A stretch of 64,000 nucleotides of DNA from Aurantiochytrium sp. KH105 (GCA_003116975.1 BGKB01000007.1:496001-560000); one strand, 5' to 3'; positions 21,815 through 32,696 are shown, counted from the first letter of the stretch. The notes: generated from the letters alone by a model not told the origin. Program-made: numbers and translations.

Positions 21815-22569
21815 CCGCGCCGTCGCGCGTCGCGGCTGCCAGCCTGGGCGCGCGGCGCGCTCGCCCACTCTAAAACCGGCTCCGCGTCGCTCGCTCTCGC
21901 GCCCGGCGCGCGGCGGGGGCGCGGCGCGCGGGGGCGCGGGGGCGCGGCGCGCGGGGGCGCGGCGCGCGGGGGCGCGGGGGCTCGGGCCGTGCGGTCGCGG
22001 CTCTGCGCGGCGAGCGAGCGAGCGGCCGAGCGAGGCTTCTTTCGTCTCTGCTTGAGCAGGGCGCGAGAGAGAAAGAAACAAGCAGAGGAGGAGCGCCAGA
22101 AAATCTTTCAAAATCTTTGGGACAAAGAGGCCTATCTCGCGGGGAAAGAGGCGTAACGGGAGTCCGCGAAGTTCCGGTTGACGCACATTGCGTCAACTTG
22201 CTTTGGTTGGTGCACCACGAAGTAGGCCTCCGTGGTCATGCAGAGCAGCAGCGGCGGCAGGAGCAAGAGGAGCAGGAGGAGGAGAGAGAAAAGGTTCTCC
22301 GCTCGCGGGCTTCCCCAAGATGACGGTTCATCGTCGTTGCGATAGGGAAGACGGCGACAGCGATGGACGGAAGAGATGAGACGATGACCGGCGGGTTGCG
22401 CTCGGCGGGTTGCGCTCGGCGGGTTCTGCAAGCGGGGGTGTCCGACGTCCCGCTCGACAGAGATGGTTTTGAGCGGCGATCGGTAAGCGCAGCCTGAGCA
22501 AACCCTGAATCTCGCATCGATCGAGTTCTAGGCGCTCAGGAGACAAGGTCTCGCGCGCATTCCTCGAAC
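21739..22569. other. Divergent promoter region with GC repeats
   Basis: Between beta-adaptin (-) and P1 (+). The segment 21913-21980 is a nearly pure G/C array of GGGGCGC and GCGCGG units. Two tandem copies of GGCGGGTTGCGCTC lie at about 22390-22425. No gene is seen. Confidence 0.6.
21786..21813. repeat. (CTG)n tract upstream of beta-adaptin
   Basis: About nine CTG units on the plus strand (CAG on the coding strand), 48 bases upstream of the beta-adaptin ATG and therefore probably in its 5' UTR. Confidence 0.85.
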
Positions 22570-24459
22570 ATGCCGCTGTCGGTACCCGGACAACATGACG
22601 TCACGGCGGCCTTCCTCGCGGTGGATATTTCATCGAGCCGAGAAAACTCTCACATCGCGTGGGATGAAAACTTGCGCTCTCGAGTCAGCGCGCTTTTCGA
22701 CCCTGAAGATAGGCCTCCGCTGGCACAGGCGACAGAGAGTGACGCTGCCAAGGTTGCGATCGCTGTCGGCGTGGTAACCAAATCGGGGCTTGCCGAGGCA
22801 GAAAAGGCCATCAAAAACGGTCGTCTCCGGCCCAAGTGGTCCGGTATGGCCGAAGGTGCCTTCCACGCCCTTGAGACAGGCACCATGTGGCCCACGGGAG
22901 CCTTTTGGCTTCGTATTAGCCTCGCCATTGGGGATAGCTCAACTTTTTTGGCCTTAAAATGTCCTCCCTGCGACGAAATTGCACCCCAAGTCGAATCAAG
23001 GGCCAGGATCTTTCCCGAGTTCGTGTTGACCAAACTTCTGGAATATTGTGACGAGAAGTCCATTCTCGCGCTGGCGGATACCTGCAAAACCTCTTACTTC
23101 TTCATGAACAGCCGTTGGAAGCAGGTGATGAAGTCCTCGTATCTTGTTACGCACTTCATGAAGCCTCGGGCCAACATGCGGGTTCAACTTCCCCCACCGG
23201 GCTTTACGCCACGCCAATTTCTCCAGATGCTTGCGTCTGAGGCCTGCGCTGAATGCGGCTCGAAAGACCTCGGTTCTTATTATGCAAAGGAACAATGTGT
23301 ACCTATTTGTCGTGCGTGCATGCGATACAACTCGGTGCATGCTGTTGCTAACAGCCTAGGCCTGGACAGAATTTCCGTAATTTGCCCAGAATCCATGCTA
23401 TGTTGTGCTCCCGGAGGGTTTGGTGGTGTGCACTGGTGGCGCGACGTGCGCTGGCTCGCGCGCGATTGTTCTGACGTTATCGCGTATCAAAAAGCAAAGC
23501 TTGAAAGGTTGGCGGCTCGCTCCAAGAAACGCGCGCGCGCAGTGAGAAACGCTGCCGAAGACCTTGAGGTAAAGCCAGACTGGCTCAAGGAGCATTCTGT
23601 TTTCACAGATGTTGCGATCGGAAGGCTACGCATCGGCAAGGATCGAGATCGTATATTGAGCATAGTACGAGAAGCGATGGCATGCGAGAAGGAGCTGGAC
23701 GATCTTGAACACAAGCTACACCCACTCACGTTTGAAGCCATCGATCGTCGAAAGCTTTTGCTCGTGGAACAGAGCGTCACGCCTAGTATGGTCTCGAAGG
23801 TTCTTAAAAGGATCAGCGAAGCCCTGAGGATGGTCAAAATGCCTGATGTAGCTGTACTGAATAGACTCCGGTGCTTGACGTTCTCATCTTTGACACATTT
23901 CGCCGCGAAAGACTGGGCACTGTTATTTCTACCAACGCCGGAAGCACGTGTGGCTTGGATGAAAGCTGACTGTAGCACGCTGGATCCTCAGCGCATGATG
24001 TTCTACTTGAAGTGGAGACCGGACTGGAGGAGAGACTACAATGCCATTGTAAGATCAAAATGGAAGGACGACAAGAGTTTTCTTCGAATACCTTGTTGGG
24101 ACACACGGCGACGAAAAATCATGGCCCTGGCGAAGCGAGAACGTCTTATACGAAGGTACTACGACTCTTTGCGCCCTGAGGGTGTAGATTTCGACGAGAT
24201 CATCATGGAAGGTGACGTGGAAGAGTATGTTCGCTTCGGCAAGGTTTTTGATGGCAGGCCCGTGACTTTCTTGAGCAAGAATTCCGATGATGTTCACAAT
24301 TTCCCTCGGGACATCTTTGATCTTCATGTTGAGCGACTCCGCAGCCAAAAGCAACCGAAGCGAGCCTTAGAGGGCCATGCAAAAGATCACGTCGAGACTG
24401 CGCCGAAGAGTGTCCGAGACAATCTTAGACGACGGAAGTGTAACGACAAGAGAAATTAA
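22570..24459 (+). CDS. P1: F-box-like/zinc-finger family protein, paralogue 1
   Basis: 629 residues, family not recognised. Shared with P2 and P3: an N-terminal module (DVTAAF; ALFDPEDRPPL; AIAVGVV; PKWSGMAEGAFHALETG; AFWLR), then an F-box-like helix pair at about 150-190 (FPEFVLTKLLEYCDEKS, LADTCK), then VQLPPPGFTPRQFLQMLAS leading into CAECG and CRAC pairs (about 235-265, possible zinc site). The motif WWRDVRWLARDC and a basic helical segment (KKRARAV, PDWLKEHSVF, KLHPLTFEAIDRRKLLL) follow. The C-terminus is basic. By analogy with F-box proteins it could be a substrate receptor of an SCF ubiquitin ligase, but that is inference from one helix pattern. Codon use is less GC-biased than in beta-adaptin next door. 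No introns are apparent. Confidence 0.75.
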   Translation: MPLSVPGQHDVTAAFLAVDISSSRENSHIAWDENLRSRVSALFDPEDRPPLAQATESDAAKVAIAVGVVTKSGLAEAEKAIKNGRLRPKWSGMAEGAFHALETGTMWPTGAFWLRISLAIGDSSTFLALKCPPCDEIAPQVESRARIFPEFVLTKLLEYCDEKSILALADTCKTSYFFMNSRWKQVMKSSYLVTHFMKPRANMRVQLPPPGFTPRQFLQMLASEACAECGSKDLGSYYAKEQCVPICRACMRYNSVHAVANSLGLDRISVICPESMLCCAPGGFGGVHWWRDVRWLARDCSDVIAYQKAKLERLAARSKKRARAVRNAAEDLEVKPDWLKEHSVFTDVAIGRLRIGKDRDRILSIVREAMACEKELDDLEHKLHPLTFEAIDRRKLLLVEQSVTPSMVSKVLKRISEALRMVKMPDVAVLNRLRCLTFSSLTHFAAKDWALLFLPTPEARVAWMKADCSTLDPQRMMFYLKWRPDWRRDYNAIVRSKWKDDKSFLRIPCWDTRRRKIMALAKRERLIRRYYDSLRPEGVDFDEIIMEGDVEEYVRFGKVFDGRPVTFLSKNSDDVHNFPRDIFDLHVERLRSQKQPKRALEGHAKDHVETAPKSVRDNLRRRKCNDKRN

Positions 24460-24477
24460 GGATTAGAATTGGAATGA

Positions 24478-24680
24478 GAACAAACAAACAAACAAACAAA
24501 CAAACAAACAAACAAACAAACAAACAAACAAACAAACAAACAAACAAACAAACAAACAAACAAACAAACAAACAAACAAACAAACAAACAAACAAACAAA
24601 CAAACAAACAAACAAACAAACAAACAAACAAACAAACAAACAAACAAACAAACAAACAAACAAACAAACAAACAAACAAA
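24478..24680 (+). repeat. (ACAA)n microsatellite, about 50 units
   Basis: An uninterrupted tetranucleotide repeat of about 200 bases starting 19 bases after the P1 stop codon, so it lies in the P1 3' UTR or just beyond. It opens spurious frames on both strands (TNKQ and LFVC repeats) that are not genes. Confidence 0.98.
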
Positions 24681-25958
24681 AAGTATGGTTGAAGGAACCC
24701 GAATTCCAAGTTGGCTGTCGTTTTAGCCTCGGGTTAGTTTTTGTGACTTGCAGACACAGCAACGGTGCAAAGGCCGACTCAGGAAAGGACTCAGCACAAG
24801 GTTTACCTTACTCGACGCCGCTCAGTCAGTGCAGGTTCTTTGATAGCATACACGGAACTCCTTGTCTCAACATGGTTTTCCTGCTCGGCCTTTCCGCACT
24901 AGTTTTCGCGATCGTCTTTGTGTCTTCGCTTCAAATTCTTTTGATTATATCTGCAGCTCCTTGTAATTAAAGCGGGAAATACACCATCTTCACAACGCAC
25001 CTTTCGAAGTTAATCGGCCCAAGCAACGCATCGCTCGTGCCACGGACGCTCGCTAGTGGCCATGGTGGCTTCCGATTTGGCTTGCGAGCCTCACTTCGTC
25101 TCCACACATCGCAACTCTTCTGAAAATCAAGCAAACAGTAAAATAGCAGTAGTTCTTGGCGACGCTCTTGCTGCGCGATCAGCTTCCAGTTTGAAAACCG
25201 TAGTTATACCTCGTCTTCAAGCTCAACTTCAACAAGATCAGATCAATACACCGAATGAGGAATGATCCCCAAGTTCGAGACGCAATACGAAAAACACAAG
25301 TTCCCAGGACGATAATCGATTAGATTTCCCGGTAGGCGTTCCTAGCATCCACCACATGAATGTGCAGCCTCCAGCGTGATGGAAAGCTTCGCTAATGGCG
25401 TCTTTGGTCCTCGTCGCCGATCGTGTGCGGCTCGATTTTGAATGGCGAATTTGAATATGTGGCCTCGTTTGCACCTAGTATCTCCAAGTCTTGCCTCACA
25501 TCCTCCAGCCAAAACAGATCGCCGCGCGACGAGCTCGGCGCGCCGCGCGCCGCGCGCGTCCCTTCCCTCGATTTCTTTCCGCCTCCCTCTCTTCTCCCAG
25601 CTGCAGACGCCGCGTGAGACCAGAACCCTAGGACCAGAACCCGCTTGACGCGGCCAACTTGAAGTTGGTCTCGGCGCGCTCTCCGTCGGCACGAGGCGCT
25701 CTGCAGCGCAGAACCCACCGGCAGTCATGCGAGCTTCATGGCTTTCGGGCGAGGCTCGGAGCTAGCTATACGTTCGTGGCGACAAGTTCTTCGGTTCACG
25801 CGTTGGGCGACGGACGGCCCTGCGACTTGGCTTGTCTGGCGGGTGCGTTCCGCACCACACCGCGGGTTCTGCTTGGCAGCTCAGCAAAGAAGAGAGCGAT
25901 AGCTACCCGGCCGGTGACTGGGCGGGCGAGCTCGCCGCAAACCACAATCACCAGCACC
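24681..25958. other. P1-P2 intergenic region
   Basis: 1.3 kb with no convincing gene. A 32-codon hydrophobic frame near 24870-24970 (MVFLLGLSALVFAIVF) is too short to support. The frame of P2 stays open 100 codons upstream of its ATG but begins at a TTG and has no family similarity there, so it is probably 5' UTR. Confidence 0.55.
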
Positions 25959-27989
25959 ATGAGTTACTTTAGGCGCCTGAACCAGCCGAAGGAGCTACTG
26001 ATTCCCTCTTCGTTCGATGTGACTGCCGCATTTCGCTTCGCTAATACAGGGTCGCGTCGAACGGCCTACCAGTTCAACTTAGGATCCTCAGTGGTATTGC
26101 GCAGGCAGTTATCTGCCATCTTCGACCCGGATGATAGGCCTCCACTGACGGGACACTCGGCACGACAACTTGCCAAGATAGCTATTGCCGTTGGGCTGCT
26201 ATCCCAAACGATGATCAACTTGGCCGAAGTTGCTGTCGAGAAGGGCCATCCACGAGCCAAGTGGTCCGGAACTGCCGAAACTGCTTTCGAGGCCCTGAAG
26301 AATAATACTCCTTGGCCCGTGAACGCCTTTTGGCCTCGGCTAGGTCTCGCCCAAGAAGAGAGCTCACCCTCAACAAGCTTAGCAGCACCTACCGCAGACG
26401 CAGGGACGTCCCGGTCAAAAGGTCTCGGCAAGCCGTTTCCCGAGTTTGTTCTGACCAGGATGATGGATTTTTGTGATGAAAAGTCGTTTCTCGCGCTTGT
26501 AAAGACCTGCAAAGCGCACAGCGGCTTTGCAGATACCCATGGGAAGGAAATCATGCTGTCCTCACGCCTTGTGTCAATCTTCATGAGGGAGCGGAACTGG
26601 ATGGGGGTTCAGCTTCCTCCGCCCGGCTTTACACCATGCGGGTTTCTCGAAATGCTAGCGTCCGGCGCTTGCGCAGAGTGTGGGGGGAAAGGCTTCGACA
26701 CTGCTTGCGCTGCTGGCGTGCAAATGCCTCTGTGCTTTCAGTGCAGGAAATTCGGCTCTCGCCACCTCGTTGATTGCAAGAGCGAGATCCGGTCAATCTG
26801 CATGTTGACTGTAGGCCTGATGGCGCCTTCCTTCAAGACATGTCCCGGTCTCTCTGGATATACCTGGGGAACATTGCGCAACGCGCGCTGGCGACGTGAC
26901 CTGCTCTGGCTTGCACGTGATAACGCAAAGGCTAAAACACACAAGGAAAATGAAAGTCGAAGGGAGTCAGCTCGCGCAAAGAAGCGCGCGCGCGCAGTGA
27001 ATCGCTATGCAAAGGTCTTCGAGGCCGAGCCTGATTGGCTCAAGGAGCATCACGTCTTTGACCGAATTGCTGCCGGGGAACTGGGCGTTGTCAAGGATCA
27101 CGATGAGATCCTCAGCGAGCTTCAATACACCATGGCGCGCGACAAGGCTCTGCATGATCTGAAAGATCAGCTGCATCCGCTCGCAAAGAGAGCCATCGAT
27201 CGGAAAAGGTTATTACTCTCGAAGGCCGACGTTGCGCCAAACTTGGTTCGCGAAGCCTTGGAGAGGTTCAGTGAAGCTTTGTACAAGTCAAAGGCGTCGG
27301 ATGAAGCTTTTGTGGAGCGCTTGCGGCGTTTTGATTTCTTGCGTGCCGCGCGACTTGCGGTGGATGACTGGATTGTACTTTTGCTACCAACGCGAGATGA
27401 GCGTCTGGCGTGGATGAAAGCTGACTGCAATTCTATCGATTTTGATAAGATAGTCACATACTGCAGGTACACTGATTCAGTCAATCAGATTGCGGACCCG
27501 CGCAGGGACGATAGTATCTTCAGAGATCGCACTGGTTTCTCGATTTACAGACCAATTTTGTGGACTGAGACCAGGAAAAAGATTATGGATGCAGTGGAGC
27601 GTCTAAATTTTGTACGCGAGTGCTTTGAGGAAACGCATTTCGGTTCAGAGAAACTCTCCTTTGACGAGGTCACCAACAACTTCCAAATACGGCATTTCAC
27701 GACTGGTTTAAAGTTGCATCTAGGCTTGCACGGCACTTCCGAAGCTGAAAGAATTCGGAAATGGATCCGTCAACTGCGAGACTTGGTTGCGCAGAGGAAG
27801 GCCTGTGATGTAGCTGAGCTCAACAAGGGAATTTGCTATGTGAAACGTGAAGGAGGATCTTCTTCTGCAACGCTTCAAAACATTGGGTCTAGCTCTCAAG
27901 CAAGCTTGAAGCGGGAGCGAGAAAGCGAAGATGAAAGCAAAGACGACGACGGATGCTGTCGCCGCAAACGTAGTCATCCATCCCGCTGA
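25959..27989 (+). CDS. P2: F-box-like/zinc-finger family protein, paralogue 2
   Basis: 676 residues from the ATG at 25959 (context CAGCACC). It has the same order of blocks as P1: DVTAAF, IFDPDDRPPL, AIAVGLL, AKWSGTAETAFEALK, AFWPRLG, FPEFVLTRMMDFCDEKS with KTCK, VQLPPPGFTPCGFLEMLAS, CAECG and CFQC pairs, RRDLLWLARDN, KKRARAV, PDWLKEHHVFD and QLHPLAKRAIDRKRLLL. The C-terminus is unlike P1: Ser-rich, then acidic and basic runs ending CCRRKRSHPSR, a possible nuclear localisation signal. Predicted role as for P1 (SCF-type adaptor, inference). An earlier in-frame TTG extension was rejected. A polyadenylation-type AATAAA lies 24 bases after the stop. Confidence 0.75.
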   Translation: MSYFRRLNQPKELLIPSSFDVTAAFRFANTGSRRTAYQFNLGSSVVLRRQLSAIFDPDDRPPLTGHSARQLAKIAIAVGLLSQTMINLAEVAVEKGHPRAKWSGTAETAFEALKNNTPWPVNAFWPRLGLAQEESSPSTSLAAPTADAGTSRSKGLGKPFPEFVLTRMMDFCDEKSFLALVKTCKAHSGFADTHGKEIMLSSRLVSIFMRERNWMGVQLPPPGFTPCGFLEMLASGACAECGGKGFDTACAAGVQMPLCFQCRKFGSRHLVDCKSEIRSICMLTVGLMAPSFKTCPGLSGYTWGTLRNARWRRDLLWLARDNAKAKTHKENESRRESARAKKRARAVNRYAKVFEAEPDWLKEHHVFDRIAAGELGVVKDHDEILSELQYTMARDKALHDLKDQLHPLAKRAIDRKRLLLSKADVAPNLVREALERFSEALYKSKASDEAFVERLRRFDFLRAARLAVDDWIVLLLPTRDERLAWMKADCNSIDFDKIVTYCRYTDSVNQIADPRRDDSIFRDRTGFSIYRPILWTETRKKIMDAVERLNFVRECFEETHFGSEKLSFDEVTNNFQIRHFTTGLKLHLGLHGTSEAERIRKWIRQLRDLVAQRKACDVAELNKGICYVKREGGSSSATLQNIGSSSQASLKRERESEDESKDDDGCCRRKRSHPSR

Positions 27990-28012
27990 TTCTGCGTGAT
28001 CATTTTTTTTGG

Positions 28013-28018
28013 AATAAA
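28013..28018 (+). terminator. AATAAA polyadenylation-type signal of P2
   Basis: Canonical hexamer 24 bases past the P2 stop codon, followed by a T/G-rich stretch (TTATTGTTGTTGTT) that could be the downstream element. Confidence 0.6.
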
Positions 28019-28387
28019 AGCATTTATTGTTGTTGTTGAAAGTCTTTGCAAGCAAGAGTCGTGTCTTAAGCAGCGCTTACTTTGCAGATTTGATCGCAGA
28101 ACACAGACCACCCACCGTGATCTTTACGTGTCACCCAAAATTCATACGTGCTTCTATCCATATAAACAACGTGAGCGTGCTCACAATTTTGTTGTTTTTT
28201 TTCAACTAGGCCTAGGCCTACTGTCCGGCATTATTTATTTCTCTCCCATCAGGCTAAGAAGTCACCACTTTTCAATAAAAACTAAACCTAACCTCCTCAC
28301 GGAATGCAGTCTGTGACAAGTTCAACGCGACCAAGTTGGGAAAACCTCGAGTCTCAGTAGTATGGCGTCCAGAGAAATAAGCTAAGT

Positions 28388-29689
28388 ATGCAATCGATCC
28401 ACCTTAAAATTTTTCTAATCCTCCGTTCGCCCGAAGTTCGTCGGCACCTCTCCAAACAGTGTGAGCTAAGTCTATCTAACTGTATGCCAAAAGACTGCAG
28501 ATCACGTGAGCGGAGGGCCGCACCAGAAGAGTGTTGCGCTCACGCTCGACTGGGCGTGCGCTACGACGAGCGCGTGCGCTACGTGTGCGCTTGTGGCCTG
28601 ATGGACTCTACCCAGGATGAGCCAGCGCAACATGCTGAGATTGAGAGTCCGCATGAGACAACACTGCAAGATGCTGCGACAAAGCGTGGGCGTGCTCCGT
28701 CGTTGAACGATTACTATGACGATCTGCAGGTTTGTGTGCGCCACGCTCCTTTGCACATACAAAAGATCATAGCTGCAGTTCCTCCAGAGCGAGCTTTATC
28801 CTTCCTTGAGCACGTTTATAAAAGTCTTGAGCAATATGCGGACAAGGAGGTTCAACCTGCAAGTGATCCACATGAACAATCTCCCACGGAGCGGCTCATT
28901 ACAGCTGAAAGCGGACTGACGCCGCACTTGGGGTTTCAGAATGACTCCCCAGTGCCGGGCTCTGACATGGCGCAACCTACAGAGAGGAGTCAAGTGCCCG
29001 ATCAACTCGTTTCCGATTGTCGAAACCTTGAAATAATTGAGCAAGGTGCAGTGTTGTCCCTAACTCGCACAGATGAAGTGCACAGGCTGCCAGGAAATCG
29101 ATTCCTTGAGACCACCAAACAATTCTGCACTCGCGCCGAACTCGATCAGCTCGGCGACATTGTGAAAGACTTCATTGGAAGCCCAGCGAAGATGTTGTAT
29201 CATGGTGATCCAGATTGGCTTCTCACTGTCTGTTCTGGCATCGAAGCTCATGGCCTCCGCCTCTGCTTCGCTGAAGGCCATCGTTGTGGAATTGTGCTGC
29301 CTTCTCTCACCGAGGCGATGGAGGTCGCAGCATGCTTTGAGGCCCCTGCAGCCGAAATTCAGAAGAGTGAGTACCTCGGCTTCTGGCAAAGTGGTACGCC
29401 AGCAGCACGTCGTCGATTTGCCGCATGGTTTCTTCACCTCGCAATCATGCAACACGACAGTGACTCGCTCGAGCCTGCGATTGTGCTGCAAACTGGTCTT
29501 TACCTGAAGGCCGCGCGACCTCTCCTTCCCGGCAGGCGGGATCCGAATCAAGATGGTCGCGTTCTCTGGAGAAGGCGAATGGAGATGTCAAAGAATAAAG
29601 ACTCATGCCCCTCTTGCGGAGAAAACCCGTGNTCGTGCTTGCAATCAGAATGTGGTACCCCGGGCCACCAGTCACAGGCTTCAGGCTAA
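28388..29689 (+). CDS. Hypothetical protein in the accessory island
   Basis: 433 residues at most; the start is uncertain (ATG 28388, or later ones such as MDSTQDE near 28600). No family recognised. An acidic, Thr/Glu-rich N-terminal half is followed by a more ordered C-terminal domain (about 245-380: LDQLGDIVKDFIG, DWLLTVCSGIEAHGLRLCF, RRRFAAWFLHLAIMQ) and a terminal Cys cluster (CPSCGENP, then CLQSEC and a GH), possibly zinc-binding. One ambiguous base (N at 29632) falls in that cluster. Codon use is balanced rather than GC-biased, like the neighbouring P genes and transposase. It may be an accessory gene of the transposon or an independent gene. Confidence 0.45.
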   Translation: MQSIHLKIFLILRSPEVRRHLSKQCELSLSNCMPKDCRSRERRAAPEECCAHARLGVRYDERVRYVCACGLMDSTQDEPAQHAEIESPHETTLQDAATKRGRAPSLNDYYDDLQVCVRHAPLHIQKIIAAVPPERALSFLEHVYKSLEQYADKEVQPASDPHEQSPTERLITAESGLTPHLGFQNDSPVPGSDMAQPTERSQVPDQLVSDCRNLEIIEQGAVLSLTRTDEVHRLPGNRFLETTKQFCTRAELDQLGDIVKDFIGSPAKMLYHGDPDWLLTVCSGIEAHGLRLCFAEGHRCGIVLPSLTEAMEVAACFEAPAAEIQKSEYLGFWQSGTPAARRRFAAWFLHLAIMQHDSDSLEPAIVLQTGLYLKAARPLLPGRRDPNQDGRVLWRRRMEMSKNKDSCPSCGENPXSCLQSECGTPGHQSQASG

Positions 29690-29935
29690 AGAAGACATCG
29701 ACTGTCAACCAGAGTGAAACGACAACGGATGATCGCAATGTGCTTCCTGAGTAGTCTTAAAGGTCGATTTTCCTAGCTCATATTATCGAAGAATGGTGTT
29801 GTTCATGTTTCATGACCTTGGGCGCAAATAAAAATGATAGGCACATTCTAGGCGATACTTCAATTCAAAGCTCCACACTTGCTTCCAGCAACGCATGAGC
29901 GGGTCCAAGAGCAACTAGATTTATCTCAAACTGAC

Positions 29936-32696
29936 TTATTGCAAAGAGTTACAATCCTCCTCGCACCATGAGCCGATATCGAACGGCTCGTCGAGCTCCT
30001 CTTGAATGCTCCTTTCGCATAGTGATTGTTGCAATTCTGAGGCTGGTGGCCAGTCCTTGGCTTCAATGCTGCTGAAGCAATCATAGATATTCTGAAGTCT
30101 TGCTTGTTCGACTTCGCTTCTGCGCGAGCCGGACTGCAGCCACTTTGCGAACACATCCGGAGAAACAAGCCCTGTAAAGTCTGGCTTGAATACACCCCAC
30201 GCCCGTATCGCTCGAGTGTTCTTCATCATGAGCTCATAGTGGACGCGACTACAGGAGGTGGCAGCCATGAATCGCTGCTTCGGAAGATTCATGTGGATTG
30301 CAGCGTTGATTGCCTCATTCACGCTGGTGTTGCACTCGGCGACCACAAACTTGAATAAGACATGTTCGGGTATGTAAGCTCCCTTGCGCTTTCCGAATCC
30401 GTAAAAGAGCCATTGCACAGCTTTCTTTCGAAGCTCCAAAGAGTAGTTTTTGCTGCTGCGCAGGTCATCTTCCAAAGCGTGCCACATCTCATAAATCGAC
30501 GCGTAGGAACCATCATTGTATGTAGCAGCGTCGCGGAGGGCGTTTTCGACGTGTGTGACGAGACTGCGAGCATTCATAATGTCATCCTTAGCGGCTCCAG
30601 ATTTGACAAGGTAGTCAATGAGAAGATCACGAAGTTTCTTGCCCTTGTGCCAGAGGTCGTGACCGTGATATATCACATCGTCTAACCTAGTCAAGATTCT
30701 GACTTTATCACCGACCGCGAGCTTCATGAACGGCCTGAAAGGCTCGAACGTTTGTTCCTTCTTATTGAATCGTCCAATCACGTGGTCTATTTCGAGGGAG
30801 ACGCTTGCCCGTGAATTCTGTGCCGCTTCATCAGTGAAGCAAAGGTCAACCTGTGGTGGTCGAAACCTGTCTCGTCTATCTTCACATCCGCTACAGTGGC
30901 ATCGATTGAATTTTTCATATTGAATTCGCGGACTGCTGCTTCCAATAAAAGGTCACCTCATCGTTCTGATCGTCACAGAACGCACGAATCAGAGGAAACG
31001 TCTCGCCGCGATTGCAATCTTTGATCATGGCATCCTTCGCACGGTCGATCATGGCTTTACAAGCCACGGCCTCCATTTGATTTGAGCTTCGGATATCTAA
31101 CTCAGACTTGCTAACGACCTCAGCGTCCAAGATCAGTCGTGACCTGTTGCCGACGAACAGAGAGAAGGCTTACGCGGCGTTTCGTCGCTGGCTAAAGCTG
31201 TTGTCGAGGCCCAGGGTCTTATCCTCGACCACTGCACTTATCCACTGCACGATAGTGAACTGCTTCCGCAGCATACTTTCAGTACTCGAATCGAAGAGTC
31301 GTATCGAAATATGCCGGTACAAACGTTCGCTTAGCACCCTCATGTTGAGTCCATGACCACCCCACAAATTACAGTACTGGGAGTATCGAAGGTGGCAACG
31401 GTGCGCCGCAATGGCTGCAGCAATATCTACGCGAGACCATAGTTGGCGGAATTTGGTAGAAGGGTCGTATGTTGCCTGGGGACTGCCAAGGTCGCATTCG
31501 TGGTCGGAGTTCTCCATAGTCTCCATTTCACTCGCGCACAGTGCTGCGCTAGTTGCACTCAAGGTTGCCGATCGATTCGATGGACGGACTATCGCTTCGC
31601 GAGAGCCGTGCAAGCGGACCTTCCATGCACAGCGAGGCGCGTCTGAGCGGGGGTTATACCTGTCGCTTTCGTAAGCATGAAGACATTCGAAGGCAAAAGT
31701 GGCCGTCAAACTCCTTGTTGCATAGCTCACCTTTATATTGCCCGAGCACATTTTGCACGGCATAATTGCTTCAAGTTCTTCTGCAAAGTGTGAGAGCTCT
31801 ATGAGAGCAAAATCAGCGACTTCATCCTCAGATTCATGTCTTAGAAGAGTGAGCGGTCGATCTATCGTCCAGGCGTTCCCGTGGTCAGCCGAAGGGTCCA
31901 TACACCGGGTCCTTCTTTTACCAATCTGCACGTGTTCGAATCTTGTTTTCTTAGCAGCACGTGAAGGACGAGGACGGATGATGTGTTGCCGATCATTCCG
32001 ATGAAGCAAGGTCGGTGTGATAACATTGCGACGCGAAAGCTTGCTCACGCGAAATTTTATCTGTCGTTGCAGTCGGGATCTTCTTCCCACGTTGGGCGCG
32101 ATATTTGGAGTTTCAATCTCACTTTCGTGGCAAAGGTGATCAAAGTGAAGCCTCCCTTGGAAAGGGGACACCGGGGAAGCTTGTTCGTGTGGGCTGGTGC
32201 ACGATGCATCAGCCAACACGGGTGTTCCATCAGTTTGAAGTCTTGTGCTCATTGGCGTGTTGAACAGCGTCGACGTGTTGGACGGCGTGTTCAACGTCAC
32301 GCTTGTCGCGCTCGAACTAAGCGTGCTCGAACTGCGTTTGCTCTGGGGCGTTGCTGAGATCGATCGCACCTTGTTCCACGGGCTGCGCGTTGTGCCCTCC
32401 GGAGACGTCGCGATCGGCGGAGGCCCCTGTCTGTTACGGTACTCTTTCAATCTATACGCAGCAGGAGACCGAGTATAAGTATCCATTGGGTTCAGATCGT
32501 TTTCCTTGAAGACCTTCAGGGCAGACTCGATGAAGTGCTTGAGGCGCCCAGGAAGGGTTGCTTCAGGATCGTGGGGCGCCTTGCAGGCTTCATTGATCAA
32601 GTCATACGTGGTGGGGGTGACTTTGAAAGATCTGTATTTTGCAGAATCTGTAGTTATCATCGACAGTGACAACGAGTTGAAATTCTGCGAGACCAT
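29936..32696 (-). pseudogene. Mutator-like (DDE) transposase, disrupted
   Basis: Reading from 32696: a 508-codon frame with a Ser/Thr-rich N-terminal part and a Cys-containing segment (MPCKMCSGNIKV, FECLHAY) followed by a helical block around HLRYSQYCNLWGGHGLNMRVL. The core transposase region follows, with LDNSFSQRRNA and, after an in-frame TAA at 31170-31172, LILDAEVVSKSELD and SSNQMEAVA. The pattern of D-x-S-x-S-x-RRNA, then a V/I-x-D-x-E-V-V-x-K strand, then S-S-x-x-ME is what Mutator-like transposase domains show. The same frame ends at 30915. The protein then continues in another frame (CHCSGCEDRRDR, LEIDHVIGRF) to 29936. One stop and one frame change therefore interrupt it. Introns are possible but I see no convincing splice sites. 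Confidence 0.5.

Noticed and set aside
19978-21873. 631-codon frame antisense to beta-adaptin
   Set aside because: Mirror of the GC3-rich beta-adaptin coding strand; no domain, and the opposite strand is unambiguously adaptin.
24425-24762. LFVC / TNKQ repeat proteins
   Set aside because: Direct translation of the ACAA microsatellite in all frames.
25659-25958. 100-codon N-terminal extension of P2
   Set aside because: Begins at TTG, has no ATG and no similarity to P1 or P3; treated as 5' UTR.
31932-31943. TGTTCGAATCTT, similar to a tRNA T-loop
   Set aside because: No acceptor, D-arm or anticodon arm can be placed upstream; it lies inside transposase coding sequence on the other strand.
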